From JACRCG01 sp964524835 (GTDB taxonomy: Bacteria > Desulfobacterota > Desulfuromonadia > Geobacterales > Pseudopelobacteraceae): a stretch of DNA of 64,000 nt. Positions 16,470 to 24,313 of this stretch are shown piece after piece; the first letter of the stretch is position 1, and each line of letters begins with the position of its first letter. The stretch is from the NCBI GenBank assembly GCA_964524835.1, contig CAZGEG010000001.1, forward strand, positions 62,001-126,000, read 5' to 3'. Under the pieces are notes generated by a model that did no database searches, was not told the DNA's origin, and was given only the letters and a program-made list of their open reading frames with translations. The translations under genes and the position numbers were made by a program.

Positions 16470-17279
16470 TCAGGATGCTTCCTCATTCATGGCCCCGGTT
16501 CGGTACCCCTGCAGATCAAGCGCCACATAGGTAAATCCGGCGGCTTTCACGAGTCTGACGACTTCGTCCCGGTGGATTCCGGTCGCGAGTTCAAATTCAC
16601 CCTCACCCAGCTCAATCCTGGCAACGCTCCCATGGTAGCGAACCCGCAACGTCCGGAACCCCAGCCCCCGCAGCGACTCTTCGGCCAGCCCGACCTGTCC
16701 GACACGCTCGGCGGTAATGACCGTGCCGTAGGGAAAACGGCTGGAAAGGCAGGCAAAAGCCGGTTTGTCCCAAGTCGGCAGCCCCAGGGTGCGGGATAGG
16801 TCGCGAATATCCTGCTTCGTGAAACCGGCTTCCTCCAGCGGGCTGCGCACCCCGATTTCCGCCGCGGCGGTCCGCCCCGGGCGGTGGTCACCGGCGTCAT
16901 CGACGTTAGTGCCGTCCAGCACGCACTCCAGCCCTTCCCTGTCAGCGATCTCCCTCAGCTTGCCGAACAACTCCTTCTTGCAGTAATAACAGCGGTTGCG
17001 GGGATTGTCCCGAAACTCCGGGATGTCCAGTTCCTCCGACACGACCACCAGGTGCCGGCCACCGATGCGATCGGCCAGCTCACGCGCTTCATTCAGTTCT
17101 CGCTCCGGGTAGGTCTGGGACGTGGCGGTAACCGCCAGAGCCCGGACACCAAGGAGTTCCGCCGCCACCGCAAAGAGCAGCGTCGAATCGACCCCGCCAG
17201 AAAAGCCGATCACGCACCCCTCCATGCCGGCCAGGATCGCGTTGAGTTTGTCTGTCTTGCCGTTGAGTACTGTGTTCAT
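16470..17279 (-). CDS. larE: ATP-dependent pyridinium-3,5-biscarboxylate sulfur transferase LarE-like
   Basis: The 269-residue PP-loop enzyme has SGGVDSTLL at its start and the LarE hallmarks NPRNRCYYCKKELF, AGDHRPGR and CLSSRFPYG. LarE adds sulfur during synthesis of the nickel-pincer cofactor of lactate racemase-type enzymes. Three Cys are placed as in the iron-sulfur type of LarE (two in RCYYC, one in CLSSRF), suggesting a [4Fe-4S] enzyme and not the self-sacrificing single-Cys type. larB, larC and larA are not in the window. Start ATG 17279; a longer form is open to 17339 without better support. Confidence 0.9.
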   Translation of the reverse strand: MNTVLNGKTDKLNAILAGMEGCVIGFSGGVDSTLLFAVAAELLGVRALAVTATSQTYPERELNEARELADRIGGRHLVVVSEELDIPEFRDNPRNRCYYCKKELFGKLREIADREGLECVLDGTNVDDAGDHRPGRTAAAEIGVRSPLEEAGFTKQDIRDLSRTLGLPTWDKPAFACLSSRFPYGTVITAERVGQVGLAEESLRGLGFRTLRVRYHGSVARIELGEGEFELATGIHRDEVVRLVKAAGFTYVALDLQGYRTGAMNEEAS

Positions 17280-17348
17280 TCGAGTGGCATCCTCTTGGTC
17301 TCTTACGATTTGCATCGCTTCAAAATGTATTCTGCACATAAAACCGTC

Positions 17349-17459
17349 TCACGCGGAGTTGCGGAGAACGCGGAGAAAGCCAAGAAAAAGATTCATGGTT
17401 TAATCCGGTTCTATTGGTTTTAACCAGGTTTTTCCGCGTCTCCGCGCCTCCGCGTGAAA
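17349..17459. repeat. Intergenic inverted repeat of CGCGGAG units
   Basis: Two arms, one built of CGCGGAG/GCGGAGA-type units (17349-17381) and one of their complements (17429-17459), flank a short AT-rich centre in the gap between gapN-like and larE genes. It looks like a dispersed genomic repeat that folds into an imperfect hairpin, not a simple terminator. Confidence 0.55.
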
Positions 17460-17488
17460 TATTTTTTGTATTCCGCCCGGTCCCGAAT

Positions 17489-19108
17489 CTACAGCATGTA
17501 ATCCGTCGAAAGAAAATGTGATTTCCTCTCCCGCACGATGCTCGTGATGATCTCCCGGTTTGCCTCGGTTTCCCGCGCCGCCACGACGATCCGGATGGAA
17601 AAGATCCGCAGGGCATCGGCGACCGACTGGGTACCGTCGGCGGAGTTCTTGCGCCCGTTGAAAGGGAAACTATCGGGGCTCCGCTGGCACTGGCTGTTGA
17701 TGTTGATGCGGCAGACCTGGTTGACCAGGGCATCGACCAGCGTGGCGAGCAGGTCGGTGTTCTGCCCGAAGATGCTGGCCTGCTGGCCGTAATTCGAGGC
17801 GACGACATACTCGATCGGCTCTCTGACGTCGTCGAACGGGACGACCGGGATGACCGGCCCGAACTGCTCCTCGTCGTAGACCCGCATATCGGGGGTCACC
17901 GGGTAGAGCAGCGCCGGGTAGAAGAACGAGTTGACTACGGTACCGCCGCCCTGGTTCACGACCCGGGCGCCGAGAGCCAGGGAATCCTCCACCAGCCCCT
18001 CCAGATAGGCAGGTTTTTCCGGCTCCGGCAGCGGTGTGATCGTGACCCCCTCCTCCCATGGCATGCCGCACTTCAAGGCGCTGATCCCTGCGGACATCCG
18101 CTCCAGGAATTTGTCAACGATCGAGCGGTGCACGAACATGATCTTCAGTGCGGTGCAACGCTGGCCGTTGTAGGTCAGACTCCCCTGGATGCATTCGGCC
18201 ACCGCCAGCTCCAGGTCGGCGTCCGGAAGAACCACCGCCGGATTCTTGGCGTCGAGCCCCAGCACGCAGCGAAGCCGGTGCGGACGCGGGTGAACCGCAC
18301 GGAGCGCATCGGCCACCCGGTGGGTGCCGATAAAGGCGAGCACATCCACCTGGCCGGAGGCCATCAGCGGGGGGACCACAACCTCTCCCTCGCCGTAGAC
18401 AGTGTTGACGACGCCGGCCGGAAAAGAATCGCGCAACGCCTCCAGCAGCGGGCCGAAGAGCAGGATGCCGAAGCGGGGAGGTTTCAGCAGGATCGTGTTC
18501 CCCATCACCAGCGCCGGGATCAGGGTCGTAAAGGTTTCGTAGAGCGGGAAGTTGTAGGGCCCCATACAGAGCACCACCCCCAGGGGGGCGCGGCGGATCT
18601 GGCCGATGATCCCCTGCTGGATGACGAACCGGGACGCCGCCCGGTCGAGCTCTTTGAGCGCTTCGAGCGTATCGCGGATATAGGTGGTCGTCCGGTCGAA
18701 CTCGCGCTCCGCCTCCTGCCGCGACTTGCCGATCTCCCACTGCAGCAGGATCACGATCTCCCCCCGCTTCCCCAGCATGGCGGCGGTGAAGCGCTGCACG
18801 CACTTGATCCGCTCGCCGACCGACATCGTCGGCCAGACGCCGCGACCGTTTGAATAGGCCCGCACTGCGGCAGCCAGCGCTTCGAGCGCCGCCGCCCCGT
18901 CCAGTTGCGGGGCCTCGCCGACCAGTTTACTCCGGAATCCAGCGGCAGTTCGCACCCGTACCGGCGAATGAACCTCCTGCAGCGGACCATCCCAAAGGCG
19001 CAGCTCACCGTCGATCAGGTAACGCTCCTGTCTGATCGGCCGCCCGATGCGGTACAGTTCGGGAATCTGTTCTTCTTCGGGAAACAGCGCGTTGAGAGTA
19101 TTTGTCAT
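17489..19108 (-). CDS. GapN-like NADP-dependent glyceraldehyde-3-phosphate dehydrogenase
   Basis: The 539-residue aldehyde dehydrogenase has the cofactor-site motif GVVLCMGPYNFPLYE, the substrate/cofactor lysine in ILLKPPRF, the nucleophile Cys in NGQRCTALK and a C-terminal INSQCQRSPDSFPF. The GQRCTALK context and overall pattern match non-phosphorylating GAPDH-like enzymes, which make 3-phosphoglycerate and NADPH directly. An oddity is that the usual ELGG motif, 34 residues before the Cys, reads GLDA, so the canonical general-base Glu is Gly here. The substrate is therefore less certain. No strong ribosome-binding site is visible. Confidence 0.8.
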   Translation of the reverse strand: MTNTLNALFPEEEQIPELYRIGRPIRQERYLIDGELRLWDGPLQEVHSPVRVRTAAGFRSKLVGEAPQLDGAAALEALAAAVRAYSNGRGVWPTMSVGERIKCVQRFTAAMLGKRGEIVILLQWEIGKSRQEAEREFDRTTTYIRDTLEALKELDRAASRFVIQQGIIGQIRRAPLGVVLCMGPYNFPLYETFTTLIPALVMGNTILLKPPRFGILLFGPLLEALRDSFPAGVVNTVYGEGEVVVPPLMASGQVDVLAFIGTHRVADALRAVHPRPHRLRCVLGLDAKNPAVVLPDADLELAVAECIQGSLTYNGQRCTALKIMFVHRSIVDKFLERMSAGISALKCGMPWEEGVTITPLPEPEKPAYLEGLVEDSLALGARVVNQGGGTVVNSFFYPALLYPVTPDMRVYDEEQFGPVIPVVPFDDVREPIEYVVASNYGQQASIFGQNTDLLATLVDALVNQVCRININSQCQRSPDSFPFNGRKNSADGTQSVADALRIFSIRIVVAARETEANREIITSIVRERKSHFLSTDYML

Positions 19109-19123
19109 GGTTGAATCTTTCGA

Positions 19124-19181
19124 TGCGATATTGAAAAGCAGCGGCAGAGCCGAAACGGCAGCGGCCTGCGAAAATATCGCA
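19124..19181 (-). other. Inverted repeat upstream of the GapN-like gene
   Basis: A 9-bp perfect inverted repeat (tgcgatatt ... aatatcgca) with about 40 bases between arms begins 16 bases before the gene start. The distal arm also belongs to a tighter hairpin (tgcga / tcgca). It may be a leader structure or operator; it does not match a riboswitch class that I recognise. Confidence 0.3.
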
Positions 19182-19306
19182 AGCCACTGTTTTTAACGGG
19201 TGCGAAGCCGGGGGAAACCGAATACGTGCCATGGTTCAGCATCTCATGCTGGCGGGTGAATATAGCGGTACCCGTCCATGACGGTCAACAAAAAAACTGT
19301 CGCCGG

Positions 19307-19942
19307 TTATCTGCCTGCCTGTATTTCCTTATCCGCAGCCCGCTGCAGAAAAGCGGGAGCGGCCGACTTTGAAACCCTTGACAGCTGCTGCATCAGCTCG
19401 AATGGTACCCGGGTTAGCTTATACGCCTCTTTAAGGTCGTTCACCATGCTGATCCAGAGATGCCCTGTCATTTCGGCGTCCGCAAGTGCGCGGTGATGCA
19501 CACCGTCGGTCGCAAGGTCCCGGTAGCGGACGAGCTTTTCCAGGCTGTGCCCCGGGGATTCCGGGTAGACCCGCCTTGAAACCAGCAGGGAACAGGCGAA
19601 CTCCTGGCTCCGCTGCCGACTGATCCGCCGCAGTTCGGCGTCGAGAAAACGGCTGTCGAACCCCGCATTGTGGGCAACCAGGGGGTGCCGGTCCATGAAA
19701 GAGGCAAATCTTTCCATAGCCTCGGCGACGGAAGGGGCACTCTCTACCATCTTGTTGGTGATGCCGGTATAATCCTCGATGAAGCGGCTGATCCTCATCC
19801 CGGGGTTCATCAGGCTTTGGAACCGGTCCACGATCCGGTTGTTCTCGATGAGAACAGCCCCGATCTCGATCGCCCTGTCGCCGTAATCCGGCGAGAGGCC
19901 GGTGGTCTCAAAGTCGAGCACAACTACACTGTAATTACCCAC
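19307..19942 (-). CDS. DEDDh 3'-5' exonuclease, DnaQ/PolC epsilon type
   Basis: The 211-residue protein has exonuclease motif I as LDFETTGLSPDYGD, motif II as PLVAHNAGFDSRFLDAEL and motif III with catalytic His and Asp in VHHRALADAEMTGHLW. This is the stand-alone epsilon-like exonuclease family, too short to be a full DNA polymerase PolC. The start is a GTG at 19942 with AAGG 7 bases upstream. No operon partner is obvious; a role in DNA repair or RNA/DNA trimming is inferred from the family. Confidence 0.88.
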   Translation of the reverse strand: MGNYSVVVLDFETTGLSPDYGDRAIEIGAVLIENNRIVDRFQSLMNPGMRISRFIEDYTGITNKMVESAPSVAEAMERFASFMDRHPLVAHNAGFDSRFLDAELRRISRQRSQEFACSLLVSRRVYPESPGHSLEKLVRYRDLATDGVHHRALADAEMTGHLWISMVNDLKEAYKLTRVPFELMQQLSRVSKSAAPAFLQRAADKEIQAGR

Positions 19943-20037
19943 GGTTGTACCTTTGCACTCAATAGAATCACTCCGGCGGCAGCACTATCATGCCGTCGGA
20001 ATGGGGAATCACGGTTTACACGGGACGGGACTTATTG

Positions 20038-20268
20038 TCATTTCTTTACATCTTTAGCCGCATCCTTGATTTTCGCACCAGCATCTTCGAGCTTCTCACC
20101 GACCTTGTCGGCCGCCTTTTCAAGCTGCCGGCCGGTTTTTTCCGCCGCCTTGTCCATTTCTCTGCCGACGCGCTCAGCCGGGCCCTCTTTTTTCTGACAG
20201 CCTGCCAGCGCAACAAACAGGGTGCCCAGCACCAGCGCTGGGACAAAGCTTCTGCAGATTCTCGTCAC
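20038..20268 (-). CDS. Small lipoprotein with amphipathic helix
   Basis: The 76-residue product has a lipoprotein signal peptide with lipobox LAGC (Cys at residue 24). Almost the whole mature part is Lys/Glu/Ala-rich with a repeating EKAADKVGEKLEDAGAKI-type heptad pattern, predicted to form a long amphipathic helix or coiled coil. The GTG start has AGGAG 7 bases upstream. Such proteins often sit at the outer membrane and may bind peptidoglycan or envelope lipids, but no function is known for this one. Confidence 0.75.
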   Translation of the reverse strand: MTRICRSFVPALVLGTLFVALAGCQKKEGPAERVGREMDKAAEKTGRQLEKAADKVGEKLEDAGAKIKDAAKDVKK

Positions 20269-20422
20269 GGTGTAGCTCCTTTTTCCTCATTTGATCCTTC
20301 GCAATCGGACCATCATCTTACCTCGATTAATTTCGCCATAATACTAGATGCATCGTTGGTATTCAATGTAACCGGAGAGAACACAATAGTCTCAACGGGG
20401 CGGTTTCCCCCTGCGGTCACGG

Positions 20423-21634
20423 TCACAGCACCCCCATGACCATCCTGCGGAAATTGATGCTGACCCTCTCCCGCTCTTCCTGCAGCACAAATCCCCGCTT
20501 CAGAATCTCCGCTTCTAGCTCCTTCATGTGCAGTGCCCCCCAGGGGATCACAACGGTATCGTAGCGGCTGAAGGCCCTGTCCAGGAGACGGAGTACTCCC
20601 ATGTTCCTCCGGTGCAGGATGTCGTCCATGATGATTTCGGACATTTCCGGGGTAATATTCTTCTCTCCCCACGAGTTGATCGCACTGACCCCCTCCACGA
20701 AGGAGGAACTCTCCTGCAATTGCTTCCCGACGGCGTTCAGAAGAAGGAGAGTCGGCGGACGGAAGTCGGCGACATCCACATCGGCCCTGAGGATATCGAC
20801 CGCCTCCGCACCCCGGGGGATCGGCCGGGGAGATTCGAGCTCTTCCGCCTCGATGATCCTGCCCCGGAACTGCACCTCATGCTGGGATGTCAGCCCAAGA
20901 AAGCCGGCCATTCTGCCGTAGTCGATGCCGCTCTGCAGCAGGCGATTTTCGTCACTGATACCTTCGGCCAGGACGATGGTACGGCCGGGATGGTCCGATC
21001 CGGTTACCCCGTCATAATACCCCCTGTCACCCACGTGAATCATCGCGGCCAGCCGGACCGTGCGGTTATTCCGCGTGTAGACCCGCTCGGTCATTCGGAG
21101 TCCCCCCGGCGCAAGATGCATGAAGCCCGAGGTATATTCGGCCATGTAAGCATCCGCAACAGAGAGGACTAACATCGCCAGGGCGAGCGGGATAACGACC
21201 ACGGATGCCGCGCCGAAGACCAGGCTGTTCCTGAGACCGAAAAACGGAGTCGTGAACATCTCCGGCGGCATAGTCAGGGAGCGGGCATCCCCTTTGCGGA
21301 AAAAACAGAGCGGCAGCATACCGAGTACGACCTGCCCGGCTGACAGCAGGAACCCGTAGATCCGGATCCCGGCAATGGTCGGGAAAAGCCAGGTGGATAT
21401 GAGTGAGAAAAAGACGAAGAGGATCAGCGGGAGAAAGACCCGCTTGGGGAGCCGCCGGTCGATGCCGAGGCAGAAGTAGAGTGGAACACTCATGACGATG
21501 ACGGTGCCGGCCAGAAGGGCCCGCAGCGCGGAAAAGGGTGCCAGCGGGGTCAGCAGCGGCACCAACTCGTCGACCAGGGAGAAACCGCCGTCGGCAAGGA
21601 ACAGGATCAGGAACAGGTTGGCAAAAGCTCTCAT
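20423..21634 (-). CDS. Membrane protein with C-terminal TraB/GumN (TIKI)-like domain
   Basis: The 403-residue protein has about five hydrophobic helices in residues 1-165, then a soluble domain. That domain starts with VRLAAMIHVGDRGYYDGV and TIVLAEGISD and ends with VVIPWGALHMKELEAEILKRGFVL. The paired His/Gly-containing motif, the early Glu and the late G-x-x-H motif are the marks of the TraB/PrgY/GumN superfamily, which includes the Tiki metalloproteases. Fusion to an N-terminal membrane domain is unusual. Protease activity is inference, and the metal-ligand set cannot be proven from sequence. It follows the IMPase gene by 37 bases. Confidence 0.65.
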   Translation of the reverse strand: MRAFANLFLILFLADGGFSLVDELVPLLTPLAPFSALRALLAGTVIVMSVPLYFCLGIDRRLPKRVFLPLILFVFFSLISTWLFPTIAGIRIYGFLLSAGQVVLGMLPLCFFRKGDARSLTMPPEMFTTPFFGLRNSLVFGAASVVVIPLALAMLVLSVADAYMAEYTSGFMHLAPGGLRMTERVYTRNNRTVRLAAMIHVGDRGYYDGVTGSDHPGRTIVLAEGISDENRLLQSGIDYGRMAGFLGLTSQHEVQFRGRIIEAEELESPRPIPRGAEAVDILRADVDVADFRPPTLLLLNAVGKQLQESSSFVEGVSAINSWGEKNITPEMSEIIMDDILHRRNMGVLRLLDRAFSRYDTVVIPWGALHMKELEAEILKRGFVLQEERERVSINFRRMVMGVL

Positions 21635-21671
21635 CTGCAGCTTCCCGGCATTATGGCAGTTTCCTGACGCA

Positions 21672-22472
21672 TCATACGGCAGACTCGGAGGCTACCGCGG
21701 CCAGCATGGCGACCATCTCGTCATGGATCAGGCCATTGCTGGCCACAATCCGGTTATTGAAAATATCGTAGGGAGAGCCGTCGAAAGTCGTCACCCTGCC
21801 CCCCGCTTCACGCACCAAGAGGACTCCGGCTGCCACATCCCACGCCTTCAGTTTCAGTTCCCAGAAGCCGTCCAACCGTCCGGCGGCCACGTAAGCCAAG
21901 TCAAGCGCCGCAGCTCCGGCCCGTCGAATTCCCCGGGCACTCTTCTGAAAGGCGAAGAAACTGGCAAAGTTGTTGGCCGGGTCAGTCGCGCAGTCATAGG
22001 GGAAACCGGTGCCGAGCAGCGAATTTTCCAGCGGAGTGCGGACGGATACCGTCAGGGGAGCGCCGTTCAAATGTGCGCCGCCCCCTTTGGTAGCCGTGAA
22101 AAGTTCGTCATATACCGGGTTATAAATCACGCCGGCGACCAGCTCGCCCTCCACCTCAAGCCCGATCGAGGAGCAGAACCATGGATAGCCGTGGGCGTAG
22201 TTGGTCGTGCCGTCCACCGGATCGATTATCCAGCGGCAGGGAGAGCCGGCCTGCGGGTAGTTACCCTCCTCGGCAACTATATCATGGCCCGGGAAGCGCT
22301 TAAGCAAATGCGCCACGATAAGCCGCTCCGATTCCCGGTCAACTTCGGTCACCAGGTCCTTGTCCCCTTTCATCTGGATATTCAGGGATGAAGCGAAGCG
22401 GGATTTCTGATACCGCCCGGCGATCCTGGCTGCAGCAATGGCTTCCTGCAGATAATGACCGTATGTATTCAT
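21672..22472 (-). CDS. suhB: Inositol monophosphatase family protein (SuhB-like)
   Basis: The 266-residue phosphatase has the family metal-site motifs DLVTEVDRESE, VAEEG, WIIDPVDGTTNYAHG and KAWDVAAGVLLVREAGG. SuhB-type enzymes hydrolyse inositol-1-phosphate and related sugar phosphates and can also act in rRNA transcription in some bacteria. The ATG at 22472 has GGAG 5 bases upstream, whereas the TTG at 22499 has none. It is probably co-transcribed with the TraB/GumN-like gene downstream. Confidence 0.93.
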   Translation of the reverse strand: MNTYGHYLQEAIAAARIAGRYQKSRFASSLNIQMKGDKDLVTEVDRESERLIVAHLLKRFPGHDIVAEEGNYPQAGSPCRWIIDPVDGTTNYAHGYPWFCSSIGLEVEGELVAGVIYNPVYDELFTATKGGGAHLNGAPLTVSVRTPLENSLLGTGFPYDCATDPANNFASFFAFQKSARGIRRAGAAALDLAYVAAGRLDGFWELKLKAWDVAAGVLLVREAGGRVTTFDGSPYDIFNNRIVASNGLIHDEMVAMLAAVASESAV

Positions 22473-22545
22473 GTCATCTCCATGCTTAATTTCTGTCAAC
22501 GTTCAGTCAAATGCATGCGCAAAATTACTTTAAGTGCCTGCTATA

Positions 22546-23034
22546 TCAGAGCAGTCGGACCAGCAGAAACAGGCCGATCATGGCGATGCCGAGCGCGAGT
22601 TTGCCCGCAACTCCAATGGCCAGTCCCACCACGGTACCAATACCTGCCCGGCTTGCCTGGTTCAGGCTGCGCTGCAGCGACAGTTCTCCGATTACCGCAC
22701 CCACAAACGGTCCAAGCAGGATTCCCGGAATCCCAAGAAAAATCCCCACAATCCCGCCAAGAACGGCACCAGTCATGGCACGCCGTGAGCCGCCGAACCT
22801 CCTGACCCCCAGCATGGAGGCGGCTAACTCCACCACGTAAGTCAGCGCGGCCATTCCTGCCAGAGCCAGAAGGGTCCGGACACCTATATAGCGGAACTCC
22901 TCCGCCCACGCCCCTAGGAGCAGCCCCAGAAACAGGACCGGCGCACCCGGCACAACCGGCAGCAGCAGCCCTGCCAGACCGGTGGCAGTAAAAATAGCGC
23001 CGATGATCCAGAGTATAAGTGATTGATCAGACAT
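22546..23034 (-). CDS. DUF456 family membrane protein
   Basis: The 162-residue protein is almost entirely hydrophobic, with about four to five helices and a Gly-rich pattern (LLLPVVPGAPVLFLGLLLGAWAE and GAVLGGIVGIFLGIPGILLGPFVGAVIGEL). This is the DUF456 family, whose glycine-zipper-like second half is distinctive. Function is unknown. A ribosome-binding GGAG lies 4 bases before the ATG. It sits upstream of suhB with a 73-base gap. Confidence 0.85.
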   Translation of the reverse strand: MSDQSLILWIIGAIFTATGLAGLLLPVVPGAPVLFLGLLLGAWAEEFRYIGVRTLLALAGMAALTYVVELAASMLGVRRFGGSRRAMTGAVLGGIVGIFLGIPGILLGPFVGAVIGELSLQRSLNQASRAGIGTVVGLAIGVAGKLALGIAMIGLFLLVRLL

Positions 23035-23304
23035 ATTTCTCCGCGTTTCAATTATTCGTCTTGAAGTTACCGAGGAATATTTAGCCGGTCTGAGAATGCA
23101 AGGGGATTAGATAATGGCGATTGCGAAGGATTCAGAGGTGTATTTTGTCTGGTATCAATGGGTGCCCACTTTCTACGTTCCTACGGAAAGGAACCACGCC
23201 CGGAGTTTTCGAGCCAGAAACCCTGTTCTTCCCCGCTGTTCGTCTGCCCGCAGAGAGCATATGCCGGATGAATCCGGGCACTCATGGGCGATGAACTCCA
23301 TATA

Positions 23305-23529
23305 TTACTTGCCACCTTTCAGCGCATTCAGCCGCTCCTGGGCAATCTTTGCGTTTGGCGTTCCCGCGTGCCTGAGGACCACCTCTTCGTAAAGCTTCAC
23401 AGCATGCTCTCTGTTGTTCTGTTTCTCTTCAAACTGAGCTGTTTCAAGCTGCTGCTTTCCCTGATCGCTGGAACAGGCGGCCAGGGCCATGCAGCAGACA
23501 GCCAGCAAAATAAAGATGTATTTATTCAT
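23305..23529 (-). CDS. Small TPR-like lipoprotein
   Basis: The 74-residue product has a lipoprotein signal with lipobox LAAC (Cys at residue 19). It is followed by one helix-turn-helix unit (EEKQNNREHAVKLYEEVVLRHAGTPNAKIAQERLNAL) that reads like a single tetratricopeptide repeat, as in YfiO/BamD-type proteins but much shorter. GGGGA lies before the ATG. The 270 bases between this gene and the DUF456 gene contain no ORF or RNA that I recognise. A role in envelope assembly is speculative. Confidence 0.75.
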   Translation of the reverse strand: MNKYIFILLAVCCMALAACSSDQGKQQLETAQFEEKQNNREHAVKLYEEVVLRHAGTPNAKIAQERLNALKGGK

Positions 23530-23736
23530 AAAATCCCCTTTTCAAGTATGCTTTATCTACCGGCCCTAATGCGTGGCTTTGCTTTCCTGACACCGCAATT
23601 ATACCCATGAAAACAAAATGCCCCCTGAAAGCTTCGATGGATAAAAAAACAGAAGCAACAGCCCGCTTTTCCCAAGTCATAAGCTTTTTTAATCACTTAT
23701 TTCTGGTACTTGGTCTTTGTGTTGCTTCCTGATTCC

Positions 23737-23764
23737 AGTATACCCCTCTCACGAATTACTGCAA
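23737..23764 (-). promoter_or_regulatory. Candidate promoter in the gap between tRNA-Leu and the small lipoprotein
   Basis: On the minus strand TTGCAG and TATACT lie 16 bases apart. If used, it would give a 200-base leader for the lipoprotein or a short RNA ending near a T-run at about 23641. The rest of the 370-base gap shows no coding region. Confidence 0.3.
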
Positions 23765-23843
23765 CAAGATTACTATGCACAAGTTGCAGTTACTGTCATG
23801 ATTCATGCGTCAATATCAGCGCCAACGAAACTACAAACTAAGA

Positions 23844-23870
23844 CAGGGCCATGCTAGTTGCATGACCCTG
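23844..23870 (-). terminator. Hairpin downstream of tRNA-Leu
   Basis: An 11-bp stem with one mismatch (cagggccatgc / gcatgaccctg, 5-base loop) lies about 30 bases beyond the tRNA 3' end. The following sequence is only moderately T-rich, so termination may be weak. Confidence 0.55.
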
Positions 23871-23901
23871 GTTAGTTTATTCAATATTATCAGGTAGTTG
23901 G

Positions 23902-23988
23902 TGGTGCCCGAAGCCGGAATCGAACCGGCACAGCATTTCTGCCGAGGAATTTTAAGTCCCTTGTGTCTACCAGTTCCACCATTCGGGC
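23902..23988 (-). tRNA. tRNA-Leu (anticodon UAA)
   Basis: The minus strand gives an 87-base class II tRNA: acceptor GCCCGAA paired with TTCGGGC, a D-arm GGTGGAACTGGTAGACAC, an anticodon loop CTTAAAA with anticodon TAA, a long variable arm (CTCGGCAGAAATGCTG region), the T-loop GGTTCGATTCC and an encoded CCA. The long variable arm and UAA anticodon identify leucine. It lies 22 bases after ihfB and may be read from the same transcript. Confidence 0.97.
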
Positions 23989-24010
23989 GTTATAGCCGGC
24001 AGACGGCTTA

Positions 24011-24289
24011 TCAGCAGTTAACCCGTTCTTTAAGATCTTTGCCAGTTTTGAAGAATGGCGTTTTTTTCGACGGAATGCGTACAATCTCGCCGCTTTTCGG
24101 ATTTCTCGCTTCTCGGCCGAGGCGCTCGCGAATGGTGAAGCTGCCGAAACCGCGGATCTCCACCTTGTCGCCGGACTTCAGGGCCTCTTCAATCGAGTCG
24201 AATACGGTGTTGACGACGATTTCAGAAACCTTGACGTTCAACATCCCGTGCGACTGAACAACTTTTTCAATGAGTTCACTCTTGGTCAT
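24011..24289 (-). CDS. ihfB: Integration host factor beta-type / HU-family DNA-binding protein
   Basis: The 92-residue protein has the DNABII fold: MTKSELIEKVV start, dimerisation helices, and the signature GDKVEIRGFGSFTIRERLGREARNPKSGE including the arm that bends DNA by proline intercalation. The position after rpsA is the classic place of ihfB, supporting the beta subunit. I chose the inner ATG at 24289 with GAGGG upstream, not 24304. IHF assists sigma-54 activators by bending DNA between enhancer and promoter, relevant to the sigma-54 sites in this window. Confidence 0.93.
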   Translation of the reverse strand: MTKSELIEKVVQSHGMLNVKVSEIVVNTVFDSIEEALKSGDKVEIRGFGSFTIRERLGREARNPKSGEIVRIPSKKTPFFKTGKDLKERVNC

Positions 24290-24313
24290 ACGTCCCTCTG
24301 GCATTTCATAAAA

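Noticed and set aside
23114..23392. 92-codon plus-strand ORF
   Set aside because: It overlaps the small lipoprotein gene on the other strand and has no recognisable domain or good start signal.
23902..23988. Attachment site for an integrated element at tRNA-Leu
   Set aside because: No integrase gene lies beside it and I saw no second copy of the tRNA 3' end in the window.
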